Source: Jaapia argillacea MUCL 33604 (Eukaryota; Basidiomycota; Agaricomycetes; Jaapiales; Jaapiaceae). From it: a stretch of DNA of 64,000 nucleotides. Positions 33,413-45,082 of the stretch are shown here, one piece after another. The position numbers were made by a program, and so were the translations under genes. How positions within the stretch are numbered: the first letter of the stretch is position 1; each line of letters begins with the position of its first letter. The notes under the pieces were generated by a model. The model did not search any database. It saw only the letters and a list, made by a program, of their open reading frames with translations, and was not told the DNA's origin. The stretch covers positions 5,042 to 69,041 of the forward strand of contig KL197763.1 in NCBI GenBank assembly GCA_000697665.1, in the 5' to 3' direction.

Positions 33413-34028
33413 CCCATCACACTCAAATACCTCGGCACACATGCACGACGCGAAAACTTTTCTCTGTACAAATCCACCCAGGTCCCACCCCCTCTCTCTT
33501 GCACCCATCCACATCGTATCCACACCTGCATAATTCAACAAGCCACCATATCGAACCCCACCCTCCGCCCGACCCCCCCCCTGTCTCCCATGATTCTCAC
33601 AATGGACACTTTTGTTTTCGTCGCCTCTGCTCTCTTTCTCCTTCATCTCTCCGACTTGTATTGAAGTAGTGTTCCCTGATTCCCTATTCCTTGACTATCT
33701 TCTTGATCTTGAGCTTTTTTTCTTCCCTCATATACGAAGGACTTCACGATATGTAATGCATTTGTTCGATGATTACCCAGTGATATTCGTAGTCACCTCA
33801 ATCAATAACCTTTCATGAAAAACCATGCGGTCCGTGCCAACGAAAGTATCAAGAGTGACGATCAACGATGAGGCGAGCAGGGCAACCGCAGTCATTGACT
33901 ACTCCTTCACCGTGACCTCGATAAGTTCAAATCGGATGATTTCTCCTCGGAGTAGACAGCGAAAGTTTCTTCGTGAGGTTCATCATTATACACAAAGTCG
34001 TACACCAGGTCGTTTCTATCATAATCAC
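33413..34028. other. Spacer between kinase 4 and the hydrolase gene
   Basis: Contains the 3' flank of the kinase unit (related to 19430-19560, including CATATACGAAGGACTT). This is the ancestral tail-to-tail spacing of kinase and hydrolase. No gene. Confidence 0.6.
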
Positions 34029-36150
34029 TTACGCGCTCCGTACACTCATCCCATCCTGCAACCCCTTCACGCCCTCAAGCAACACGCTCCTCCTCCCAAG
34101 CGAATCAAACACCATCGCATGATCCAGCCCCTCACACAACACTACCTCAAGTCTTCCTTTCTCGTCCCTCCACCGTAGTCTCTCCTCGTTCTCAGAGCTC
34201 CGTTCGCAAAGGGCAGGTTGACCAAGGGTGAGATAGGGAAAGACTTCTTGTGAGTCGACTATCTGGTCTGAGCCAGAAAGGACGACCAAACATCTTCTCT
34301 TCTCCTTTCCCTTCCCTACATCCACCAGCCCGTCTACCCGCTCATCCCCATTCTCGCCCACCCCAGTGTTGCCTCCTCCTATCCCTTCTCCTCCAGCGAC
34401 CACGTTCTCTCTGCTCGATCCCTCCCCGACGTCCTCTCCAATCCCCAAATCCTCCCTCCACAAAGACCCCTCACTCCAAAAGAACCACCTCGAAATAGCC
34501 CTCGCCACATCCGGGTCCCGACTCGCAAAATACCACAACTGCCACTGCGGGCCCGTCTTCGGTACTCTGTACACAAAGTTATATGCAACGCTTGGGTGGT
34601 GCAAGAGGAATGGGATGGGGTCGACGAGGATGATACATGGGAAGCGGGATGAGAGTGGGGAGTGGAGGATATGCGAGGTCAAGAAGGTGCCGTAGGAGTG
34701 GGAGATCAAGAGATACTGTTGTGAGGTTGTGGAGGAAGAGGAAGGGGAAGAGAAGGAGATAGAATCTAGGATCTTGCGGAGTTCGGATAGGAAGGCTTGT
34801 CGTGCGAGAGGTGGGTTGGTGATACGGCTTGAAATTGGGAGAATCTCGAGTGCTAGGATGCCCACTTCCGGATCTTGGTTTATGAGTTCTTGAATGAAGT
34901 GGACATATGGCCAGAGACCAATCTATATGCGCGACATAAAGGTCATGATCAGCTACGTTCGCGAGCGCAGTGGAAATGAGAAGGCAGGGGGATATAGTAC
35001 GGGACGTCGGAGACGATAACAAACACTAACGAATCGAAAACAGAGCTTACCCCGATCCCATGAATGAACAAAATGGGGAGCTTCGTCTTGCTTCGATGTG
35101 GTCGATACCAATAACTTAAGTCGTTTGACACTGACGTCCTCGAGAACGCAGTCAATGGACGCGGAGGAAATACTGGGAGGTGAAGTGTGAGATGATGGTG
35201 AAGAAACGTTGGAGGATGAACGAAGGAAATGCATACCTTTGAGCAAAGTATTATGGGGAGTATAATGTTTGAAACCCAAGGAGATGAGATGAGCAGATGT
35301 GATCGTGTCTGTGAGGGCGATTATCTATTCGCGAAAGATGAACGTTAGACAGAGATAAGGCCTTCAATGTCAAGGAAGACGCAGAGTCAGGGAGAGCAGA
35401 TCGAAAGAAGACTCACTGAATACCAAACCAACGGTCTATGCAACATTAATACGGGATCGAAAGTGAGGGTCATACTCTGCACTTTGTCGTTTCTACCAGG
35501 TTCTAATGGGTGGCCGATACTGTCTCCCATAATCTTCAAGTATCCTTCTATCTCTTCTTCCCAGTCTTCTTCGTCAACTCCGTCAACTCCTTTCCCCGCC
35601 TCGGCAAATCCATTTCCTTCCAAAAGTCGTGTCGCCTCATCAGCAGTTGAAGATAGAATAGCAGGACGCTTCCGAAGTGGTGTTTTGCCAGGGCGGTGGT
35701 TGAACAGGGCCCAATGTAACCATTCGATGGCGTTATCTCTCTTGATGTCCGTCGAAGATGGCGGAGAGAAGAAGCAACCCGTCGTATGAGATGCTTGTCG
35801 GAGGTGGAGGGCACACCGATTGAACAGGGCTTCGCGTTCGGGGCGAGATAATCGTGGTGGGTGTTGTGCTGCCTGTCGTCGTAGCGATGAGTATATGCCA
35901 CTCCCACAAAAAAGACGCAAGAAAGCGTAACGATACAACTCACCTCCTGCAGTATCGCTTTCCTCGGCAAATAAACTCCTAAGTAAAACACTACCTCGCT
36001 AGCGCACCAAATTCCCAACCACTTCGATACGAGCCAACTTCCATGGTACCAGCTAAGTGGAAGATATAGCAAAGAGACAGGAGCAACAAGGCGAAGGCTG
36101 GTGATGCAGGTGCGAATGAAGAAGTATTCGGAGGTGCTGTTGCCAATCAT
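34029..36150 (-). CDS. Alpha/beta-hydrolase with N-terminal membrane segment, 588 aa
   Basis: Five exons: 36150-35944, 35872-35417, 35324-35237, 35172-35051 and 34922-34029; introns 71, 92, 64 and 128 nt; 589 codons. N-terminal hydrophobic segments (about residues 12-65) suggest membrane anchoring. Alpha/beta-hydrolase landmarks: oxyanion-hole HGIG at 288-291, nucleophile elbow SHSYG with Ser about 367, VDPIPF after it, Asp in LSGSDQIVD and His in EGLDHA. The loop between the Ser and Asp holds a low-complexity GEG/ENGDE insert. Substrate cannot be told from sequence; likely a lipase, esterase or thioesterase-like enzyme. Its 3' end is the source of the scars in the kinase array. Confidence 0.82.
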
Positions 36151-36640
36151 GAAGTCGTAGTGTTCTGACTAGCAATATCCCGTTTCCTGAATAATAGGTT
36201 GAATGGAGAAGGAAGGAGACGGACCTTGACCGTTGCGCTTCCAGCTTGAAGTACCAGTTTCAGGCTAGGTTACACGTAGGATCCCCTCCGCAGCGGACAG
36301 CTCAGAAACACGAGCTGATCGCCAGTGATGATTGTGGTACGAGTTTATGAGTATTTCATCTTATCGAAGCTGCACCGCAGTTCTGTCAATGGAGTTGGCT
36401 GCTCCACCTTTATTCGCTCAGCACGTGGTCAACATTGAGGACTCGGAGGCAATCACCCTCCCTAACTTGAAATTGACACACGATTATCTCCATCGTTATC
36501 AAGCACTGGTCGTCAAGCAGCTACCACTGCCAGCATTGATTACTGTAATAACTAGGAAAGCAGGTAAGCTACAACAGCATAGGCTATCGAACGAGATTTA
36601 GCTCAGATATAGACAAGATCCCGTTCATATTTTCTCATCC
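36151..36640. other. Intergenic
   Basis: 490 bp with the hydrolase promoter. A 90-codon frame at 36332-36601 has no recognisable features and is not called. Confidence 0.4.
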
Positions 36641-38023
36641 ATGACCCCAATCCTGTCCTCAGCAACCCAGACATCCTTCTAAAAATCTTGGAGACCATCG
36701 GGGATGCTGGTCCTCAGTCTACTCTGGCCAGCTGCTCACGCTGTTGCCGGGTTTGGAGCGGAGTCTCTCTCGATGTCCTCTGGCGTTCGCCATCGTTTGA
36801 CGCTCTCATCAATATTTTACCTGTTGAAGAAATCGAGCAAGTATGGGTGAGCATTCTCTTCCAATCCTCCCCGACAACGAGTCCGACGAAGAAGAATGAC
36901 GGCCCAAGTGCCTGGTTGTGAGACCACACTCTGGGCATTCCATAACCCCACTTCCTACTTCTTTCGTCAATTATCTCTCACCGTGACAAGTTACCTCCCT
37001 GTGGGGTGAGGAGTCATGACAAGCAGCCCGACCAACCCGGATTTATTTTTATTTTTATTTTTATCTCTGTTTATATTTTCCGCGCACTTATGCGTACATC
37101 CCCCAAGTTATGCACCGCAATCTGCAAACCCATTTTCTCTTGGGCGCAAACCTATATATGCCTTACACCCCCACCCTTCACGATACAATTTTGAAACCAC
37201 CCTATACTAGATTCCTTAGATTTAGAACAGTCGAGACGGCCCCAAACATTACTTACTGTACGGCAACAGTAGGATTAGTACGGACCACCGCGTCTTAGCT
37301 CGTAGTTAGCTTGTTACGGGATAAAAACCCAGAGTTCATCATCATCTTCCAATCCTCCGTAGGATCGTCGCCTACGCAACGCGTCAGTGTCTCAGAGCAG
37401 AGGTGACTGCTGCCACGTTCAACAGATTCAAGGAATATACGAGACGCGTGCGGACCTTGGCGTACATCGAGTCAAGAATACACCCATCACTCGCCCTCCA
37501 CATCACGAATATGGCGACTGGAGAGATTCTATTTCCCTCTCTTCTGTCCCTCTGTATCACGGACTGGGACGCGCGACATGCTCCAGGCGCTCTCTTTCTC
37601 CTCTCTTCCTCAATCACAACTCTAGAGCTGTATGCTACGGCCGGACCCTCGTCCGCGGAATTGCACTGGCGTGGCTCATACATTTCGTCCTTACTCAGTA
37701 CCTTGAAACGTATCCAATCAGGGAAAAACAATCTTGAGAATTTCACGTCCTACATTCCTTTGGCTCAGGCAGCTTTGCTGGTCACAGAATTCAAAAATAT
37801 TCGCAAACTGACGCTGGGAGACCTACACTTTTCGGGAGAGTTCGACTTGTTCCACCGACTTCCAACCCTCCAAAAGCTCGCTGAACTCACCCTATATGAT
37901 GCTACGGACCAAATCACGGTTGATGGAGTAGAGCCTGTGGTTCTACCGGCGACTCTTTCCCAAGCTTACCCATGTCTCAGCGGATTTGAGCGCTGGGCAG
38001 GGTGCACGAGAGATTGCGACTGA
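36641..38023 (+). pseudogene. F-box/LRR-like paralogue, broken copy
   Basis: Closely related to the intact neighbour at 38568. The F-box exon has lost one base just after the ATG. The intron is enlarged by a block of about 490 bp. The second exon (from 37388, CLRAEVTAATFNRFKEYTRRVR) is open, but about 620 bp of the LRR part is missing: sequence jumps from VEPVVLPA to a shifted remnant of the C-terminal end. The downstream 3' flank is shared with the neighbour, so the pair arose by tandem duplication. Confidence 0.8.
36871..37358. repeat. Inserted block in the intron, flanked by 14-bp direct repeats
   Basis: TCTTCCAATCCTCC occurs at 36857-36870 and again at 37345-37358. The intact paralogue has it once in a 53-nt intron. 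The insert of about 475 bp includes an ATTTTT microsatellite near 37040 and has no coding potential. The repeat could be a target-site duplication of unknown type or the mark of slippage repair. Confidence 0.55.
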
Positions 38024-38567
38024 GGTTTCAGTTTGCCTCCGGACGTTCTTGGAGGTAGAAGAAGATCTTAGAAAGACTTGGATTCAGTGAAGGTGAGACC
38101 CCTCGAGCTTCATGGTACGCGGCTCCGACGGCGACTAATAAGTGGTTTACGGGTAGATTTCTCGGCACCGCTCGATAGCTCCTCGTCCCCTGTTTGGATT
38201 TTCGATACGACCGCTGGTCTTCAACTCGTTTCAACCTCATCGTCCACTTCTTCACGAATGCGTATTACGAAGCTAGGTCTTAACACCTATCGACTGGGTT
38301 GTGTGAATGGAGATTGTTATCTATCCATGTACCTGGCTGCTCTGAGGCCTTTCGCTGTTACGAATGAGAGTAGTATGCTAACCGTAAGAGTATTTAATCT
38401 CGAGGTGTTGCCACTGTTATCCACAACTTGCACAAGTATCCCTACATCGCGTGGGGAGGGCAGTTAACGTCAAATTTGAAACATGGTTGTCATCCATCGA
38501 TCGTTACATAACGTTTGTTGCGAACGATAGCTAATAAGTACTGCAATAGGTTCATCTTTCGCCATCC

Positions 38568-40063
38568 ATGACTTTCCATCCTGTCCTCAGCAACCCAGAC
38601 ATTCTTCTAAATATCTTCGAATCCTTCGAGGCAGTTGGAAATGGGTCTCTGGCCAGCTGCGCACGCTGTTGCCGAACCTGGAGTGGAGTCTCCCTCGATG
38701 TTCTCTGGCGTTCGCCAAGTTTTGATGCGTTCATCAATATTTTACCTGTTGAAGAAATCGAGCGAGTATGGGTGAGCATTCTCTTCCAATCCTCCATAGG
38801 ATCATCGCCTACATAGCCCCTCAGTGTCTCCGAGTAGATGTGACTACCGCCACCTTCGGTAGATTCAAGGAATATACGAGCCGCGTGCGGACACTGACTT
38901 TCACGGAGTCAAGAATACACCCATCACTCGCTCTCCACATCACACATATAGCCGCCGGAGAGATTGTATTCCCCTCTCTTCGGTCTCTCGATATCGTGAT
39001 GGTGAAAGTGCCGCACCCTCCGGTCGCTCCCTTCCTCCTCTCTCCCTCAATCACAACCGTAAAGCTTAGGCCAGGACCTGGATTGTGGTCCGATCAGTAT
39101 CGCTGGTGTGGCCCATACATTTCGTCCTTACTCAGCGCCTTGAAATGTATCAAACCAGGGAAAAGCAATCTTGGGACTTTCACGTCCCTTATACCTTTGG
39201 CTGAAGCAGCGTTGCTGGTCACAGAATTTGAAAACATTCGCCACCTGACACTCGAAGGTCTATGCCTTTCGGGAGAGTTCGACTTGTTCCACCGACTTCC
39301 AACCCTCGGAAAGCTCACTGAACTCACCCTATGCGATGCCACGAACCAAATCACGGTTGATGGAGTCGAGCCTGTGGTTCTGCCGGCGCTTATAACATTA
39401 CGCATGAAAGGACCCACGTCGTTGACTCTGGAGAAATTAACCAGTATCGTCGCTCTCATAGGGGCACCCATTCTTGAATTCTCCGTCTTCGACGAGCCGT
39501 TCGGAACAACCTCCGCTTGCCAGACCTTCTGCTCTGCAATCAGAACCCAATTTGCTTCCTCCCTCCGCCGCATCACATTATCCGCAGAGCTTACCGATCT
39601 TCACGGAGACACCAATCGACATGTACTTTCCTGCATTCACCCTCTTCTCCAGATGAGGGAGCTGAAGACTGTCAAAATCAGCCTCTGGCCACAACGCTGG
39701 ACCGAGTGGTTCATTTTTTCGGACGAGTGCTGTGAAGCAATCGCATCCGCCTGGCCAAATTTGGAATTCTTAACCCTGCTAAGTCCTCTGTCATACCCGA
39801 CACCCACGTATCGTTTCCTCATCACCTTTGCACGATGCTGCCCTAATCTGCGTCACCTCTCCCTCCCTTTTGATTGCTCATCTTTACCACCATCTCTCGG
39901 TCACCAATTGGACGAATTGAGGTTTTCGCAACTCGAGGGAAGTGAGTCAGTGGCGGTACCGGAAATGGCGTACATGCTGCATCGACTCTTTCCCGAGCTT
40001 ACCCGTGTCTCAGCGGAGTTGGGCCGTGGGCAGGGGTTCGCAGCTGCGATTTCTTGGAGGTAG
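38568..40063 (+). CDS. F-box/LRR-like protein, intact (480 aa)
   Basis: Two exons, 38568-38771 and 38825-40063, with an intron of 53 nt placed after PVEEIERVW, the same position as in the paralogues. Exon 1 is an F-box-like start (MTFHPVLSNPDILLNIFES, then CARCCRTWSGVSLDVLW). Exon 2 opens CLRVDVTTATFGRFKEY and carries irregular leucine-rich repeats with LRHLTLE, LTELTLC and LEFLTLL-type strands. It ends with a MAYMLHRLFPELTRV segment common to this family. Predicted SCF adaptor using the repeats to hold a target. Of seven family members in the window, this and the one at 60017 are fully open. Confidence 0.8.
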
Positions 40064-40493
40064 AAGAAGATCTTAGAAAGACTTGGATTCAATGAAGGTG
40101 AGTACCCCTCGAGCTTCATGGTACGTGGCTCCGACGGCGACTAATAAGAGGTTTACGGGTAGATTTATTGGCACTCCTCGATAACTCCTCGCCACCTGTT
40201 TGGATCTTTGATAAGAGCACTGGTCGTCACTTCATTTATATGTCGCTCATCATCCGCTCCTTCATGAATGCATTTTAACGAAGCCACCCATCGACTGGTT
40301 GTACGAATGGAGATCGTTATCTATCTATATACTTGGTTGCTCTGAGCCTTGTGTTGCCAATAATGAGAGTAGTATGAGTAAGCCCACCAGCTTCGGCGCG
40401 TAATTCTTGGCTAGGCAATACGTCTCAACTAAACGTACTAGGGGCTAATCCTACCTAACACTATCATAGCTTTGATGAGTGTTGCTCGTCCAA
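40064..40493. other. 3' flank of the F-box/LRR gene
   Basis: The first 200 bp repeat the flank found after the broken copy (38030-38240). The rest is without recognisable content. Confidence 0.5.
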
Positions 40494-41330
40494 CTACATG
40501 GGCTCCGTACTTCGAAGCCCGGCCGGAAGGCGGTGTTGGCTCTGTAACGATGATGCTAGGATCCCATGGACGAGACACCTGGTTTCTTGCTCTTCCCATA
40601 GGAAAGGTGTAATGATTATTGGACTCATTCGACCTAAGAAAATCGGGCCTCCGTAAGTTGGTCTCAACCCGACGGCATACCTTCGCTGTAAAGGATTGAG
40701 TGAGGATTTGTATCGAATGGGCCGTTGGTCCGATGCGAGGTGAATTAATTCAAGGAACGAGGGACACGGTATCGTGTTCGTGGGCAGCGGCTGGTAGAGC
40801 CGACGCTCTGAGAAGGCAGGGCCCATGGTTGACGACTTGTTAGGGAAAGAAGGTGAGCCACAGAGTGCGGAAGAGTAAACGCCAGTGGCAGTCAATATGA
40901 CTAAGACATCGACAACCAAGTCACAATACACCAAAGGGGCTTTGGGAGAACAGAATAGAGGGTGGGTTGGGAAACTGAGAGAAGGAAAGATGCACTCATC
41001 AATTGATTCAGGGCGACATTGTGCTCCAAATTTATCACAATTGCAGCAGCTGGATGCCACGAGTCGGGGAACACGTTTTCCGGTGAGCGGATCGAGACGC
41101 GATGTCCCTGAAAAGGATGAATTTCGGGACGAAGCTATCTTCTCGATAGCATTTGGGTGGGTCGTATGACGGTTGGCCTTCCATGAAAGAACTGGTGTAC
41201 GTGGCGATAGACGGGCCTCGCTACCAGTGGGTGCGAAGGCAGAGCTCGACAGACTCGGAGAGAAGCTAGCGGACCGCCGCTGGTCAACGTTCCACGAGGT
41301 TATTGAACAGCTATTCTTGCCGACACCCAC
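40494..41330 (-). CDS. Hypothetical 278-residue open frame
   Basis: Uninterrupted frame, rich in Ser, Pro, Leu and Arg, with no motif I recognise. The opposite strand also has moderately long frames (a 76-codon one at 41173-41403 reads more like protein: AKAELDRLGEKLADRRW). Either may be an exon, or both may be chance. Confidence 0.25.
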   Translation of the reverse strand: MGVGKNSCSITSWNVDQRRSASFSPSLSSSAFAPTGSEARLSPRTPVLSWKANRHTTHPNAIEKIASSRNSSFSGTSRLDPLTGKRVPRLVASSCCNCDKFGAQCRPESIDECIFPSLSFPTHPLFCSPKAPLVYCDLVVDVLVILTATGVYSSALCGSPSFPNKSSTMGPAFSERRLYQPLPTNTIPCPSFLELIHLASDQRPIRYKSSLNPLQRRYAVGLRPTYGGPIFLGRMSPIIITPFLWEEQETRCLVHGILASSLQSQHRLPAGLRSTEPM

Positions 41331-44300
41331 ACCGAGGGAGAACGAGAAACTGGGACCTTGGCAAGTAATTACAGGAAAGAAATATGTGGAATTTGAACCC
41401 TAACCTGCGAAAGCTTTTGGTCCTTCCGTGATCTCTGTCTTGTGCGAAATAACCGCCTGTCTTTGTTTCTCCCCAAGAGCCCCCTACCTGAAGGAGCCCA
41501 TCCATTCTGTCTTCACGGTCGTCGACTGGTTTTCCCAAAGCTCCCGTCCCCAACATCTCTTCCGGCGAATTCTACCCGAATTTCAAAAATATTCCCATCG
41601 CTGATTTGACATGAAGCGGTCAAGGCACTCGTCGTTTTCCCACTCCGAGTCCTCCGCTCGTCGGTGCCGCCTCGAATCTCAGCAAGAGAGACCATCAATC
41701 TCTTTCCATGACAATTCTCCCGGTTTACAGATCTTTGTCTCTGGGATGGACTCTTAGCCGCTCGCCGTCGGAATTGTGGCGCTTCATGACAACTGGTGAC
41801 CTTGTATGGATTTGTCGTTCGGTTGGGATTTGTACACACACCCCTTCAATACTCGGCGCGAAGCATTACCTCGCTCTGGTGTCGTCCTATGACTTGAAGG
41901 CACCTTTCCTTACAGTGTTCGATCTTAGCCTTTCATGGATACTGGGCTGCTTTACTGTCTCCGTAACTCCGTTTTGGAAAACTCGACATCGATCTCCATT
42001 CCAAATGTCGGCCGATCGAAACACTCTGAAAAGTGAGATATTGCCTGAGTGAGTCATACGTGCGCCTCTTAGTGACACCAGGATCTCGGAACTGACTCGT
42101 CGACCGAAGTCTATGATCCTCGCTTGACTGTCACGGTTCCATACCTATCCAACATCGATGCATTCAATCTTCCAGAGTCGTTTATGCCTATCCAATCATC
42201 CTTGAGTTCGAACCTTCCTCATCCCGCGAAGTTTCAGACAACTACCCAATCGACGCTTACCCCTGCGGATCGTATTCCCCTCGCCCAATCTGGCATTACC
42301 TTTCAGCATAGGTGATGGCTCCACGAACCGAAACCCGGCTACCGCGACGATCCTCCCATGTATACTTTATCCCTCTGGGGTAAGCACAGCGATCCTGAAG
42401 GTGGCGCCCAAGTCACCCACTTTATCCCGGTCGGAACCAATCGACGAACGTTCCCGGAAAGACCATCGTGAGTTCACTAGCTCACATACCCACCAGTAAT
42501 ATCGTTGGGCATGAGCTGCTCATTTAACCTGTCAGGGATTGTCAGGCTGTGCGATGTCGCCATTTTTGACGTGAGCCTCGTTTATGACCACATGACTTGG
42601 CATATGGCTTTGGAGTGCAAAGAATAGACGGCGCTGGGCAGAGGGTGTTCAGCTGTTGGGCCATCTTCGACGTGTTTCATCGTCGTTACTCTCCTTGCTT
42701 GTCGGTGAGTTACAGTACGCAGCAGTTGCTGAGCGCTCCCTTATTGTTCACTTTATCAGGTCATCACCGAAGGTAGATCATACACGCATCGTTGACCAAC
42801 TAGGTTAAGGCCATGTCGGCATCGGTCCCGTCGCCGCATGACGGCTGCTGGGTCAATCTCGGACCAGCTAATCAGCCAATAGCTTCGATACCGTTGCCTC
42901 CGGCTTTCAGAGCTAGTGGGGAACACTATTGTGGATGTTGAATGACGCCTGCAGGTGGCGAGGATCCCGGCTGTTTGACTTGGCCATCGGGTCCATGGCT
43001 ATGTTGCTGCGAGCAATTCCTCCAATGAAAACTTTCATCACTCCATATCCATCGTTCATTTCGCTGCTTCGATGGGGACCTTTACATCACACCATGTCAT
43101 TCATGTTTTATCCGGAGTACCAAATGCCTGCAGGTCCACTCATGTTGTATTATGTTCTTCGGCCAACACAGCTCGTTCCAATTCACGTTAGTGCTCACGA
43201 ATAACGGACCATCGGCCCAACTAGGTCGGCAAGGACTTGTCCTCGAACGGTTTGTAAATCTCGTGAATACGCAAAGGTAGAAGAGACTCAAACTCTACGG
43301 ACACGAGCATACCACGTTCAACACCTACAACAGACTAGTTTGCCTCAGGAACCGTCTCTGCGACAAATAGGAGTAACTCGAAAAGGATGCCGGAGGACAA
43401 ATTCATCTGGTTGAGTTGGATCTCGGACGAGCTTTCGCCTCGTGTTGGGATTCGGGAAGAAGCTAGAGTTGAGAGATCAACCTTTGAGATCAAAAAGGAT
43501 GTTCGGGATCTATGTTGAATTCGTTTGTGCAGAGTCCGACGAGACTTGATTTGATTTGTGGGTTGATGGGGATGTTTGGGAGATTAAGCGTTGGAGATTA
43601 GATGGGGTTGATTATGTCGGTGATGCGGTGGCATAGCAGGAGTGGTCATCTGTGCTACGGGTGCGGTTGTCATCACCAACGAAAACCTGGGGATTTGTTG
43701 GCTGGGTATCGAGGTAGCCGAGAGGCGAGTGTTGACAGGTACTCCACCGCACCGCTACCTCGCCGGTGGGGATGTGATGGTCGTGCAAGGCAACAAGAGC
43801 AAGTACAGAGAAGCCTTGGGTCTGTACGCGCGTCGATGGTTGCGCGATTGACGACAAGTCCAAACGGTAGATCCGGGACGAGCACAGGAAACCAGTTTCA
43901 AAGCCGCTGGAAGCTCGATTGGCCTGGATGAGAGGGATCAAAAAGATGGGAGATGCAAGCGCAGTGGGAGCAAAGTCTATTCTAGGACAACGGGAGCTTA
44001 TCTGAAGTCCTGTGGGTAAATTCGAGATCGGTCTGGTCGCGTGCCGTGGACGAGGGATCGTGAAACAAGGCGCTACCGCGAACCGTAGAGCTACATTATC
44101 GTTTGTAGAGGGGCGACAGAACAATGCTAACCGGTAAGGACGATTATAGGCGGCCGATACGGTACGAGGAGAAGAACGTTTCAGAAAATGAAATGGAAAA
44201 GCCGACAAGCCAGAAAAGGAAAGAAAATGAATATTAGCTAATGCAAGGTTGATGCGGCGGATGCCGAGGGGTAATTATGGGAAAGGACTTTTGACATCTG

Positions 44301-45082
44301 ACTTTGTCGGTCTTTCTGTCCAACCACCCACTGCCCCTCCGTCTGCATGGTCTGCTGAACGGCTCGTTTACCCCCTTCCCTACTCTCCCCCCTTCCCTCC
44401 GATTAACCCTTAGCCGAACCACAAGGATACCGCTTGACGTGCGTTATTCTGCCCCCATCTTTTGTTCGTGAACCCGGCGCTTATCAATGCAATTTTCCCG
44501 TTTTTCCCTGCTAATTTTTCTGTGATTTTCTGCACGTTGTACAGATCTCGCGACCCTTGCCGGCCCCAAACTCACCGCCAACTCACCACTAATCAAACGC
44601 AAGCCAAAGACTTATCGCTTGAGCCCTGCTCGCGATCCATTTACTCTACTTGACAGCTCTCACAATACGTCGACCCCACATTTTCCCCCGCAAATCCTCC
44701 TACGCAACCTCTTTCAGTCAGGGCATCCGCAGAGAAATCGCGTAACCCTCACTGTATTTCCTTGCTCTACTTTCGTCACACTCGTCGCCTACCCTTCAGT
44801 TTTCGGGATCCGCTTGACTGTGTCGCGTACCCGTATCTGATTCATACTCTCGACTTTTTCCGACTAAAATCGACCCTGGTTGCCCTCAAAAGGCCGCTTT
44901 TGTGCTCCTTGCTGTCGTTATCTAGTCTCCTGCCGTCACATTCAACCCCGAGCAAATTTTACCCACAAGGTTCGTATTCTTCTCGATACTTGCACCTCTC
45001 AAGACGCTGACGCTGGGGTCGTAGGTAACCACCTCGATCGAAACTGACAACAATAACCACACTCGACAACATCAACACCCAG
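41331..45082. other. Region without a closed gene; bHLH promoter at the right end
   Basis: Short + strand frames (41708-42052 and 42929-43204) have protein-like composition but no recognisable family and cannot be joined with credible splice sites. This could be decayed genes. From about 44300 to 45080 the + strand is pyrimidine-rich (many CTTC and CCCC runs), as in leaders of fungal regulatory genes, and likely forms the promoter and 5' leader of the bHLH gene. Confidence 0.35.

Noticed and set aside
43612-44208. 198-codon minus-strand frame upstream of the bHLH gene
   Set aside because: Low-complexity Ser/Arg/Pro content, no motif, overlapped by other frames.
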